DNA of 64,000 nucleotides from Streptomyces xantholiticus (GTDB taxonomy: Bacteria > Actinomycetota > Actinomycetes > Streptomycetales > Streptomycetaceae): NCBI RefSeq assembly GCF_014651015.1, contig NZ_BMWB01000002.1, forward strand, positions 1-64,000. Direction: 5' to 3'. The notes under the pieces were generated by a model. It made no database searches, was not told the origin of the DNA, and saw only the letters and a list, made by a program, of their open reading frames with translations. Each line of letters starts with the position of its first letter. Within the stretch, counting starts at the first letter, position 1. Positions 25,549 through 33,652 of this stretch are shown piece by piece. The translations under genes and the position numbers were made by a program.

Positions 25549-26016
25549 TCAGGGCCTCTCCGACGCCGTGCGGGCGTCCGCGTAGAACTTGATCTTGTGG
25601 TCCAGCACCGCCAACGTGTCCTGGAGTTCGGTGATCCGCTCGAGCACGTCGCGCCGGGTGCGCTGCAGCAGTTCGGCGCGCGCCTCGAAGGTGTGCTCGC
25701 CCTCGCGGACCATCTCGGCGTACTTGACCATGTCGGCGACGGGCATCCCGGTCAGCCGCAGTTTGCCGACGAAGGCGAGCCAGTCGAGGTCGCGGTTGGT
25801 GAACCGCCGCTGGCCGGTGTGCGAGCGGTCGACGTGCGGCATCAGCCCGATCCGCTCGTACCAGCGCAGGGTGTGCGCGGTGAGGCCGGTGAAGGCGGCG
25901 ACTTCGCTGATCGTGTAGCGGTCGTGTCCTTCGGGGCGTGGATGTGCGGGGGGAGCGGCTTTGCAGGGATCTGTCCGTGCCGGGGTGTTCTCGATGGTGC
26001 TCTCGATCACCGTCAT
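25549..26016 (-). CDS. MerR-family regulator of the aldo/keto reductase
   Basis: About 155 residues from ATG 26016 (GGAG upstream). An unusual 38-residue N-terminal extension precedes the winged helix YTISEVAAFTGLTAHTLRWY; the dimer coiled coil covers about 110-150 (ERITELQDTLAVLDHKIKFY). The single cysteine lies in the N-terminal extension, none in the effector region, so thiol sensing as in NmlR/AdhR is not evident. It precedes its target gene by 6 bp and lies 18 bp from a perfect palindromic operator, so autoregulation is likely. Confidence 0.92.
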   Translation of the reverse strand: MTVIESTIENTPARTDPCKAAPPAHPRPEGHDRYTISEVAAFTGLTAHTLRWYERIGLMPHVDRSHTGQRRFTNRDLDWLAFVGKLRLTGMPVADMVKYAEMVREGEHTFEARAELLQRTRRDVLERITELQDTLAVLDHKIKFYADARTASERP

Positions 26017-26033
26017 GCGCTCCACGCTAAAAC

Positions 26034-26051
26034 CTTGGAGTGCACTCCAAG
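26034..26051 (-). promoter_or_regulatory. MerR operator palindrome
   Basis: CTTGGAGTGCACTCCAAG, a perfect 18-bp palindrome matching the CTTGGAGT-N2-ACTCCAAG boxes known for MerR regulators of the NmlR/AdhR kind, 18 bp upstream of the regulator's start. Confidence 0.85.
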
Positions 26052-26089
26052 CAAGCCCGATCCCCTGGTATTTCCGCAGAGGCCGGAAC

Positions 26090-26095
26090 TAGCCT
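26090..26095 (+). promoter_or_regulatory. -10 element for leaderless GNAT gene
   Basis: TAGCCT, 8 nt, then ATG 26104. Confidence 0.5.
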
Positions 26096-26103
26096 GTCGG
26101 ATC

Positions 26104-26604
26104 ATGAGCCTCTCCCGCCGTGCCACACCTGCCGACGCCGAAGAGCTGGTCCGCCTGCGCAAGGTCATGCACGACTCCTTCCTCGGCCCGGATCCCGATG
26201 TCAGCTGGCAGCCCGCCGCGGTGGCGACCCTGCGGGACCGGCTCGCGGACCCGGCCGGCAGTCTGACGGCGTTCGTCGTCGAGCGGCCGGTCGAAGGACC
26301 TGGCGGACCCGGTGGTCTCGCGGCGTGCGCGGTCGGCACCATCGAGTACCGGCTCGGCAGTCCCGGCAATCCGGAGGGCACCTGCGGCTATGTCTTCAGC
26401 GTCGCCACCGACGAGGACATGCGCCGCCGCGGCTACTCACGCGCCTGCATGGAGGGGCTGCTCGGCTGGTTCCGTGAGCGCGGCGTCCGCAAGATCGACC
26501 TGAGGGCCTCGCCGGACGGCGAACCGCTGTACACCTCCCTGGGCTTCGTCCGCACCCCCGACCCGGCGATGCGGCTCAGTCTCCAGCACCGTTTAGGCTC
26601 GTAG
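26104..26604 (+). CDS. GNAT-family N-acetyltransferase
   Basis: A 166-residue acetyltransferase. The acetyl-CoA-binding segment is VFSVATDEDMRRRGYSRACM (motif A with R-x-x-G/A at about 106-116) and the C-terminal motif B includes LYTSLGFVRTPDPAMRL. Substrate unknown. Divergent from the MerR gene, with the operator between them, so the regulator could influence it too. No ribosome site; likely leaderless. The serine-hydrolase gene starts 2 bp after its stop. Confidence 0.88.
   Translation: MSLSRRATPADAEELVRLRKVMHDSFLGPDPDVSWQPAAVATLRDRLADPAGSLTAFVVERPVEGPGGPGGLAACAVGTIEYRLGSPGNPEGTCGYVFSVATDEDMRRRGYSRACMEGLLGWFRERGVRKIDLRASPDGEPLYTSLGFVRTPDPAMRLSLQHRLGS
26594..26599 (+). promoter_or_regulatory. 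Possible -10 for the serine hydrolase gene, inside the GNAT 3' end
   Basis: TAGGCT, 7 nt, then ATG 26607. The gene may also be translated from the GNAT message. Confidence 0.4.
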
Positions 26605-26606
26605 CC

Positions 26607-27422
26607 ATGCAGAGCCTGGCGATGATCGAGAACTGGCCCGTACCGACTGCGGCGGCCGCCGTCGTACGAGCGGACGGCACGGTCGCCGGTTCGTACGGCC
26701 CGACGGACCACCGCTTCCCGCTCGCCTCCGTCACCAAGCCGCTCGCGGCCTACGCGGCGCTCGTCGCCTACGAGGAGGGGGCGATCGAGCTGGACGAACC
26801 GGCCGGCCCGGACGGGTCCACGGTCCGGCACCTGCTCGCCCACACCTCCGGGCTGGCCTTCGACGAGCACCGCGCCATGGCCGCTCCCGGCACCCGCCGG
26901 CTGTACTCGAACGCGGGCTTCGAGGTACTCGGCGACCACATCGCCAAGGTGACCGACATCCCGTTCGCCGAGTATCTCCAGCAGGCCGTGCTGGAGCCGC
27001 TCGGCATGACGTCGACCACCCTCGACGGCTCCCCCGCCAAGGACGGCGTCTCGACGGTCGCCGACCTGGTCCGCTTCGCGGCCGAGGTGCAGGCGCCGCG
27101 GCTGCTGGACCCGCGTACCGTCCTTGAAGCCATGTCGGTCGTGCACCCGGGCCTTTCGGGGATACTGCCGGGCTACGGCAACCAGAAGCCCAACGACTGG
27201 GGCCTCGGCTTCGAGATCCGTGACTCCAAGTCCCCGCACTGGACGGGCACTTCGTCCTCAACCCGCACCTTCGGCCACTTCGGCCAGTCCGGCACCTACC
27301 TGTGGATCGACCCGGACGCACGCGCGGCGTGCGTGGCGCTGACCGACCGCGCCTTCGGCCCGTGGGCGATCGAGGCATGGCCGCCGCTCACGGACGCGGT
27401 GCTGGCGGAGCTGCGCGGCTAG
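26607..27422 (+). CDS. Serine hydrolase, beta-lactamase/DD-peptidase family
   Basis: A 271-residue class C-type serine hydrolase without a signal peptide, so cytoplasmic. Nucleophile motif SVTK (about 41-44) is S-x-x-K; LYSNAG (about 99-104) is the Y-x-N motif; FGHFGQSGT near 228-236 stands for the K/H-x-G strand. Shorter than the 350-400 residues usual for the family. Substrate unknown; esterase or peptidase activity is more likely than beta-lactamase. Its TAG stop overlaps the convergent lipoprotein stop inside the palindrome CTAG at 27419-27422. Confidence 0.88.
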   Translation: MQSLAMIENWPVPTAAAAVVRADGTVAGSYGPTDHRFPLASVTKPLAAYAALVAYEEGAIELDEPAGPDGSTVRHLLAHTSGLAFDEHRAMAAPGTRRLYSNAGFEVLGDHIAKVTDIPFAEYLQQAVLEPLGMTSTTLDGSPAKDGVSTVADLVRFAAEVQAPRLLDPRTVLEAMSVVHPGLSGILPGYGNQKPNDWGLGFEIRDSKSPHWTGTSSSTRTFGHFGQSGTYLWIDPDARAACVALTDRAFGPWAIEAWPPLTDAVLAELRG

Positions 27423-28075
27423 GGGCCGCTCGGAGCCTGATCGTCCTGAGCCGCCTGATCCGCCGAGCCCCGCCGGCCTCCCTGGCCGCCCTGACTTCCG
27501 GACGGGCTGCTCGCGGCCGGGGCGGTGGTCGGGCGGGGGAGGCGGCCGAGGTCGATGTCCTCGTCGCAGACGGCGGGCTCCAGGGCGGTGTCGGTGCCCC
27601 GAAGACGCACCGGCGTGAGGCCCTCGTCGTCCTCGGTGAACGCGATCGTGCACACCAGCTGCCTCACCGCGAGGTCGTCCAGGTCGCCGACCGCGATCGG
27701 CAGCGTCACCTCCACGCCGCCCTCTCGGTACGGCACGGCGCGGACGGCGGTCCGGCCGGGCAACTCGGGCAGGCCGTCCGTGAGTCCCGCCCTGCGCTCG
27801 TTCGGGAGCGGGCCGGCGAACAGCGCCGCGACCGTCGTGGGCGTCCCCGCACCCGGCGAGTCGGGCTCCTCCAACTCGCCTTCCAGGAAGCGGATCACGG
27901 GCATCAGCTCCCCGTCCGGCGAGCGGAGGAAGAGCACAAGACCGGACGAAGCCTCCGGGAAGACCTGGACGGTGGCGGGACCGCCCGCTTCGATGACGTC
28001 CGTCTCCGGCACTCCGCATCCGCCGAGCAGCAGCGTGGCGAGGCCGGCGAGGACCGCCGCGGAGCGCCGCCTCAT
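27419..28075 (-). CDS. Lipoprotein of the two-component operon
   Basis: A 218-residue lipoprotein: RRR, hydrophobic AAVLAGLATLLLGG, lipobox cysteine at residue 20. The mature part has an alpha/beta pattern (about 50-175) with FAGPLPNERRAGLTDGLPEL, which resembles GerMN domains, then a disordered Ser/Gly/Gln/Asp tail. It overlaps the kinase gene by 4 nt (ATGA), so it is coupled to it and probably modulates the sensor at the outer membrane face, as lipoproteins do in other Streptomyces two-component operons such as CseA-CseBC. The GerMN call is tentative. Confidence 0.85.
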   Translation of the reverse strand: MRRRSAAVLAGLATLLLGGCGVPETDVIEAGGPATVQVFPEASSGLVLFLRSPDGELMPVIRFLEGELEEPDSPGAGTPTTVAALFAGPLPNERRAGLTDGLPELPGRTAVRAVPYREGGVEVTLPIAVGDLDDLAVRQLVCTIAFTEDDEGLTPVRLRGTDTALEPAVCDEDIDLGRLPRPTTAPAASSPSGSQGGQGGRRGSADQAAQDDQAPSGP

Positions 28076-29547
28076 GCCACCGCCTCCCCCACGCGCAGGG
28101 GCATCTCGACGGTGAAGACCGCGCCGCGGCCCTCGGGGCCGTTCGCGGCTCGGACCGTGCCGCCGTGCAGGCGGACGTTCTCCAGGGTGATCGCCAGCCC
28201 CAGACCGCTGCCGGCGGAGCGGGTACGGGCCGCGTCGGCCTTGTAGAAGCGGTCGAAGATGTGCGGGAGCACTTCCGGCGGGATACCGGGCCCGCTGTCG
28301 GCGACCTCGGTGACCAGCAGGGCGGTCCCGTCCCCGCCCGCGGCGGTGCGCAGTCGTACGGTGACGGGCGCGCCGCCGTGCCGCAGCGCGTTGCCGACCA
28401 GGTTGGCGACTACGACGTCGAAGCGGCGCGGGTCGAGGCGGGCGCGGATGCCCTCCGGCAGGTCGGCCCTGACCCGGTCGGTCCACCGCCGGTGCTCCAG
28501 GGTCTTGCGTATCGTCTCCGCGGCGTCGACCTCGTCGGTGTTGAGTTCGGCGGCTCGGGCGTCGAAACGGGAGATCTCCATCAGGTCCTCCACCAGCACC
28601 GCGAGCTTGCCGGTCTCCGCACTGATCAGCCGGACGGCGCGGGCGGTGTCGGGGTCGAGGCGCTCGGCCTCCTCGTCGAGGACCTCGGTGACGGCGAGCA
28701 TGCCCGAGAGCGGCGTGCGCAGTTCGTGCGAGACGTCGGAGGCGAAACGGCGGGCGCGCGCCTCTGCCTGCTGGAGTTCGTCGACGGAGCGCTCGAGCTG
28801 GCCGGCGGACTCGTTGAACGTACGGGCCAGATCGGCGAGTTCGTCGCTGCCTCTTGCCTGGATACGGGTGTCGAGCCGGCCGCTGCCCATGGAAAGGGCG
28901 GCCTTGCGCAGTTCGCGGACGGGCCGCAGCACGCTGCGTGCGGCGACCAGCGCGGGCACCAGGGCGATGGCGAGGCCGGGCAGGGCACCGTCCCTGGCCG
29001 CGACGACCAGTGCCTCGACGCCTGCCTGTTCCTCGGACATCCGCATCACCGCGAACAGGACGAGCCCGGTCGGCATGACCCTGTTCGCGCCGGCCCGGAA
29101 CACGGCGGGCATGCCGATGGTCAGGTACGGCACCCCGTCCTTGACGACCCGTTCGAAGCTGCCGTGCGGATTGGACCGGGCCGTGCGACGCAGCTCGGGC
29201 GTGATCACGGTCGAGGTGGGGGCGGCCGCGGAGGAGGCGCGGATGGAGCCGTACTCGGCGTAGACGTACCAAGGGTGCGGCTTGCCCTTGCGGGCGATGT
29301 CGCGCAGCACGTCCTGCAGTCCGGTCGGGTCCTGGGGCAGTTCCATGCCGAGCTGCTGCACCTGCTCACGGAACGAGGCGACCGCGGTGTCCTGTGCCGT
29401 GCCGAGGACGGCGTTGCGCGCCTCGCGGAAGGTGAGCGCGGCGGTGGTGCCGGCGCTGACGGCGGCCACCAGCAGGAACGCGAGGACGAGCCGGGTACGC
29501 AGGCCGAAGGGGCGGCGTCGCTCGCCGGCTGTCCTGCGGAGCCTCAC
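28072..29547 (-). CDS. Sensor histidine kinase
   Basis: A 491-residue membrane kinase from GTG 29547, which overlaps the regulator stop (GTGA). Two transmembrane helices (about 17-38 and 180-202) bound an extracytoplasmic sensor of about 140 residues; HAMP follows (about 203-256), then HisKA with SDVSHELRTPLSG holding the phospho-accepting histidine, and HATPase_c with N box VVANLVGNALRH, G1 VADSGPGIP and G2 GSGLGLAI. Full and intact. Order regulator-kinase-lipoprotein resembles the afsQ operon of S. coelicolor, but no sigma-factor gene is next to it, so I do not assign that name. Confidence 0.95.
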   Translation of the reverse strand: MRLRRTAGERRRPFGLRTRLVLAFLLVAAVSAGTTAALTFREARNAVLGTAQDTAVASFREQVQQLGMELPQDPTGLQDVLRDIARKGKPHPWYVYAEYGSIRASSAAAPTSTVITPELRRTARSNPHGSFERVVKDGVPYLTIGMPAVFRAGANRVMPTGLVLFAVMRMSEEQAGVEALVVAARDGALPGLAIALVPALVAARSVLRPVRELRKAALSMGSGRLDTRIQARGSDELADLARTFNESAGQLERSVDELQQAEARARRFASDVSHELRTPLSGMLAVTEVLDEEAERLDPDTARAVRLISAETGKLAVLVEDLMEISRFDARAAELNTDEVDAAETIRKTLEHRRWTDRVRADLPEGIRARLDPRRFDVVVANLVGNALRHGGAPVTVRLRTAAGGDGTALLVTEVADSGPGIPPEVLPHIFDRFYKADAARTRSAGSGLGLAITLENVRLHGGTVRAANGPEGRGAVFTVEMPLRVGEAVA

Positions 29548-30227
29548 AGCGGCCCGAAGCGGTAGCCGAAGCCGCGCAGCGTCTGTATGTAACGGGGGCT
29601 GCCCGGGGTGTCCTCGATCTTGTTGCGCAGCCGCCGTACGCACGCGTCGACGAGCCGGGCGTCGCCGTGGTAGCTGTGCTCCCACACGTGCTCCAGCAGC
29701 TGCTGGCGGCTGAAGACCTGCTCCGGTGCGGAGGTCAGGTGCAGGAGCAGCTTCATCTCGGAGGGCGCGAGCGCGAGGCGTTCGCCGTTCTTGGCGACGG
29801 TCAGACCGGCCCGGTCGACGGCGAGCTCGCCATGGAACTCCACGACGGGCCGGCCGCTGCCGGGCTCCTCGATCCTGCGCAGTACGGCCCGGATGCGGGC
29901 CTCGATGACCTCGGTGCGGGCGGGCTTGACGATGTAGTCGTCGGCGCCCGCCTCGAGGCCGATGACGACGTCGAAGTCGTCGCCGCGGGCGGTGAGCATG
30001 ATGATCGGCAACTGGCTGTCGTCCCGTACCTTGCGGCACACCTGCACGCCGTTCATGCCGGGCAGCATCAGGTCCAGCAGCAGCAGGTCGGGCCGGAACT
30101 CGCGCAGCGCGGCGAGCCCGGCCTCGCCGGTGGAGGCGGTCCGCACCTCGTGTCCGCGGCGGCGCAGTCCGAGTTCGACTCCCTCGCGAACGGAGGGGTC
30201 GTCTTCGATGAGGAGCACGCGAGGCAT
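29544..30227 (-). CDS. OmpR-family response regulator
   Basis: A 227-residue regulator. The receiver (1-120) has Asp9/Asp10, phosphorylated Asp52 in LLLLDLMLPG, Thr79 and Lys101 in IVKPARTEV. The C-terminal winged helix (about 130-225) ends RYIQTLRGFGYRFGPL. It is the first gene of a regulator-kinase-lipoprotein operon with 4-nt overlaps at both junctions. Similar to CseB and AfsQ1 types by eye. A GATACT hexamer 7 nt upstream hints at a leaderless start but does not fit the consensus well. Confidence 0.95.
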   Translation of the reverse strand: MPRVLLIEDDPSVREGVELGLRRRGHEVRTASTGEAGLAALREFRPDLLLLDLMLPGMNGVQVCRKVRDDSQLPIIMLTARGDDFDVVIGLEAGADDYIVKPARTEVIEARIRAVLRRIEEPGSGRPVVEFHGELAVDRAGLTVAKNGERLALAPSEMKLLLHLTSAPEQVFSRQQLLEHVWEHSYHGDARLVDACVRRLRNKIEDTPGSPRYIQTLRGFGYRFGPL

Positions 30228-30270
30228 GTGGGCAGTATCCCTGAAGTTCGAAGGCGGCTGGTGGTCGGGC

Positions 30271-32274
30271 TCAGGAGCGGCGGCGGAGCCGTGCGGCGGC
30301 ACCCCTGACGAGGGCGTCGACCTCGGCGAGCCGCAGCGGGCGGGCGAGCAGCACGAAGCCGGCCGCGATCGCCGCCGCCCCCGCCCCGGCCGCCGACACG
30401 GCCCCGGCAGGTGCTGCCCAGCGGGCTGCCACGTACCCGAGCAGCGTCGTCGGGACGGCGGCAACCAGCAGCCGCGCCTGCGCGGCGAGGGTGGCGGAAC
30501 GCCACGGGGTACGCGCAGGCGCGAGGCGCCGCCGGGTCGCGCCCGGCGCGGCGGTCCCGCCCGAAGTGGCGGCGGGCCCGGGCATGCTGGGGCCCGCCGC
30601 CGCGCCGTCACCGGCGCGGGGGTCGACCGACCCGCCGGGCCCCGCCGTACCGTGCGAGCTCGGCAGGGCGCCGCGCGAGGCACCGACGCCGTCGGAAGCC
30701 CCCGGGAGCGGCCCCGTCGGCGGTCGGCGGAGGGCGACCGGAGCGTCCTGGCCGTCGGGCCGGAGGCCCGGCACGTCCAAAGACGTCCGGAAGCCGTCGG
30801 CCGGCGCCCCCGCCGACGGACCGGAAGCGCGCCGGGGCGCGCCCTCGCCGCCCGGGGCGTCCCGCGCCGCGAGTCGGTGGTGGAGGACGAGCGCCGTGAC
30901 GGCCCAACCCGCCCACAGCGCCAGCGAGTAGGCGCCGGCGATTCCGGTCACCGCCCAGCGTGCCGGCAGCAGCTCGTACGCCGTCACGGACAGGGCCGCG
31001 TTGAGACCCGCGATCACCAGGTTGAGGAGGAACGGGGTGCGCGTGTCGGACAGCGCGTAGAACGTGCGGGAGAGGACGTACTGCCCGCTGAAGGCGATCA
31101 GTCCGGGCGCGAACGCCATCAGCGTCGCCGCCATGGCGGCGACGTCGTCCGCGTCCGTCTCGCCGTACTGGAAGACGAGCACCATCACCGGCTGCGCAAG
31201 GGCGAACAGCGCACATGCCGCCGGGACGACGGCCGCCGCGCTGTTGCGCAGCGCGTAGGACACGTCGCGCCGTATCCCGGCGGTGTCGCCGTCGGCGGCC
31301 GCCGCGCTCATCCTGGGCAGCAGCGCGGTCATGAGCGACACGGTGATGATGCCGTGCGGCACGGCCCACAGCAGATAGGCGTTGTTGTACGCGCTGAACC
31401 CGGCGCCGCCGTCCACGCCCACCGCCTGCGCGTGCAGGCCCGCCGCCGTGGCGAGCCGGGTCGTCACCCAGTACGCCGCCTGGTTGGTGAGCACCAGCAG
31501 TACCAGCCACCCGGCCTTTCGCAGCGGCCGGGTGAGCCCGCTGCCGCGCCAGTCGAAGCGGGGCCGGAAACGGAAGCGGGCCGAGCGGAGGGAGGGCAGC
31601 AGGGCGAGGGCCTGGACGGCGATGCCCGCGGTGGTGCCCCAGCCGAGCAGCGCGGTCTCGGCGGAGGAGAGCGAACCGCCGTCACCGGTGACGAGGTAGA
31701 GGCCGAAGACGGCGATGACGACGACATTGTTGAGGACCGGCGTCCACATCATCGCGCCGAACCGCCCGCGGGCGTTCAGCACTTGGCCGAGCAGGGTGAA
31801 CAGACCGAGGAAGAAGATCTGCGGCAGGCAGTAGCGGGCGAACGCGACCGTCATGGCAGTCTGCCCGGGCGGGTAGTCGGTGTACGCGTCGATGATCGCC
31901 GGCGCCGCCCACACCGCGCCGGCGGTGAGCACCAGCAGGGCGAGGACGCAGGCGGTGAACAGCCGGTCGGTGTACGCGGCGCCGCCGTCCTCCTGCTCCT
32001 TGGCGGCCTTGACGAGCTCCGGCACGAAGACGGCGTTGAGCGCGCCGCCGATCAGGAGCATGTAGACGATGGTGGGTACGGAATTGCCGACGGCGTACCC
32101 GTCGGCGACCGCCCCGACGCCGATCGCCGCGGCGACGACGGCGGACCGCACGAACCCGGTCGCCCGCGACACGACGGACCCGGCGGCCATGACGGCCCCG
32201 CTCCGCAGCACGGACGGCGCCCGGGACGGCGCCGCTTCGCCGGACGTGACCGTCGTGGTGCCCGACGCCGTCAC
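30271..32274 (-). CDS. MurJ/MviN lipid II flippase family protein
   Basis: About 667 residues from GTG 32274, overlapping the FemX stop (GTGA). About 14 transmembrane segments follow; the family's early motifs GFVRSAVVAAAIG and NSVPTIVYMLLIGGALNAVF (cut to 20 or fewer here) are clear. A cytoplasmic Pro/Gly/Ala-rich insert (about 505-605) lies before the last two helices, which is unusual for the family. The protein flips lipid-linked peptidoglycan precursor. Coupling to FemX places precursor modification and export in one operon. Streptomyces usually has another, principal MurJ elsewhere, so this may be an accessory one. Confidence 0.88.
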   Translation of the reverse strand: MTASGTTTVTSGEAAPSRAPSVLRSGAVMAAGSVVSRATGFVRSAVVAAAIGVGAVADGYAVGNSVPTIVYMLLIGGALNAVFVPELVKAAKEQEDGGAAYTDRLFTACVLALLVLTAGAVWAAPAIIDAYTDYPPGQTAMTVAFARYCLPQIFFLGLFTLLGQVLNARGRFGAMMWTPVLNNVVVIAVFGLYLVTGDGGSLSSAETALLGWGTTAGIAVQALALLPSLRSARFRFRPRFDWRGSGLTRPLRKAGWLVLLVLTNQAAYWVTTRLATAAGLHAQAVGVDGGAGFSAYNNAYLLWAVPHGIITVSLMTALLPRMSAAAADGDTAGIRRDVSYALRNSAAAVVPAACALFALAQPVMVLVFQYGETDADDVAAMAATLMAFAPGLIAFSGQYVLSRTFYALSDTRTPFLLNLVIAGLNAALSVTAYELLPARWAVTGIAGAYSLALWAGWAVTALVLHHRLAARDAPGGEGAPRRASGPSAGAPADGFRTSLDVPGLRPDGQDAPVALRRPPTGPLPGASDGVGASRGALPSSHGTAGPGGSVDPRAGDGAAAGPSMPGPAATSGGTAAPGATRRRLAPARTPWRSATLAAQARLLVAAVPTTLLGYVAARWAAPAGAVSAAGAGAAAIAAGFVLLARPLRLAEVDALVRGAAARLRRRS

Positions 32275-33443
32275 CGGCGCGCCAGGTACGTCTGGAACGC
32301 GCGGTACAGCGCGTGGTTGGCCGTGCCGTCCAACGGTCTCTCCCATTCCCCCAGGGTCTCGACGACCTCTCCCCCGGTGCCGAGCTTCCAGCGCAGCAGC
32401 CCGTAGGGGCGGTCCTCGGGGTCGAGGGTGGAGGGTACCCCGCGCATGTCGTAGACGTCGGCGCCGAGTGCCTGGGCGTCGAGCAGCATGCGCCACTGCA
32501 GCAGGTTCGAGGGGCGGACCTCGCGGCGGTGGTCGGCGGAGGCACCCGTCTGGTACCAGACCCGGCGGCCCACGCGGACCATGGTGTGCGCGGCGAGTAT
32601 CTCGCCCTGGTGGCGTGCGAGGTACAGCTTCATCCGGCCCGCTTCCTCCGCGTTGAGGGCCGCGTACTGGCGCTCGTAGTACTCCAGCGACCGGCCGAGC
32701 CGGAAGCCGTCCCGCTCCTCCGTGATCCGCAGCAGCCGGTAGAACTCGGGGAGCTCCGCCGCGCTGCCGACCACGACCTCCACCCCTGACTTCCTCGCGC
32801 GCCGGACGTTGCGCCGCCACTCCTGGTTGAGCCCGGACCACAGGTCCTCCGGGGTGCGGCCGGTGAGCGGTATCCGGAAGACGTGCCGCGGCTGCGCGTC
32901 TCCGTCCTCCTCGCCGCCGCACCGCTGCCAGCCGCGCGCCCGCAGCCGTTCGGCGACGGCGGTGCCGAGCGGGTCCACCTCACTGGCGAGGACGTCGGCC
33001 AGTCGCCGCCCCGACCCGGTCGCCGACTTGAGGTGGGCCGCGCTCCAACGGCGGTACGCGGGCGAGGGGCCGATCCGTACGGCGAACGCGCCCGCCGCGC
33101 GCAGATGCCGCAGCAGCGGGGCGAGCCAGCCGTCGATGTCCGGGTCGGCCCAGTCGGCGACCGGCCCCTCGGGCAGGTACGCGAAGTACTTGCGGGTTCC
33201 GGGCAGTTGGCGCAGCAGCACCAGCGCCACACCGGTCAGCCTCCCGGACTCCGGGTCCGGCCCCCAGCCGACGAGCTGGGCGCGCCAGCCCTGCTTGACC
33301 TGCGCCCAGGACGGACACTGCAGGAACCCGGCGCCCAGTGCCGCCCCTTCGCGGGACGTCAGGAACTGGCGGTAAGCGGCGGCCGTGATGGGCCCCAGCG
33401 GTGTTTCCTGGCCGCGGTCGGCCGTCACGAGCAGCGCTGACAC
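32271..33443 (-). CDS. FemX-like lipid II aminoacyltransferase
   Basis: A 390-residue FemABX-family transferase that adds an amino acid (glycine in Streptomyces) from aminoacyl-tRNA to the lipid II side chain. Two GNAT-like subdomains are visible; FAYLPEGPVADW, LWSGLNQEWRRNVRRARKSG and the C-terminal GADVYDMRGVPSTLDPEDRP are family motifs. GTG 33443 follows GAGAGGC. It overlaps the MurJ gene by 4 nt. No long coiled-coil hairpin as in tRNA-binding staphylococcal FemA is seen. Confidence 0.9.
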   Translation of the reverse strand: MSALLVTADRGQETPLGPITAAAYRQFLTSREGAALGAGFLQCPSWAQVKQGWRAQLVGWGPDPESGRLTGVALVLLRQLPGTRKYFAYLPEGPVADWADPDIDGWLAPLLRHLRAAGAFAVRIGPSPAYRRWSAAHLKSATGSGRRLADVLASEVDPLGTAVAERLRARGWQRCGGEEDGDAQPRHVFRIPLTGRTPEDLWSGLNQEWRRNVRRARKSGVEVVVGSAAELPEFYRLLRITEERDGFRLGRSLEYYERQYAALNAEEAGRMKLYLARHQGEILAAHTMVRVGRRVWYQTGASADHRREVRPSNLLQWRMLLDAQALGADVYDMRGVPSTLDPEDRPYGLLRWKLGTGGEVVETLGEWERPLDGTANHALYRAFQTYLARR

Positions 33444-33652
33444 GGTGTGAGCCTCTCTGTGGGGAACGCCGGGTCTTGCAAGGCGATGCCGAGGATGCTC
33501 ACAGCCGTCCGTGACCGCTCCGCGCGGCCAATGTGACCGGACGACGACCGTTCGTCTCCAGTCGCCGTCATATGGCCGCAGCGCGGCTCACCTGCGCTTT
33601 CCCGGGCTCTACAGTCGCGGGCACCACCACTACTCGTGACGGGGGAAATCCG

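Noticed and set aside
27419..30227. Naming the two-component operon afsQ or cse
   Set aside because: Similar order, but no adjacent extracytoplasmic sigma-factor gene; similarity by eye cannot decide.
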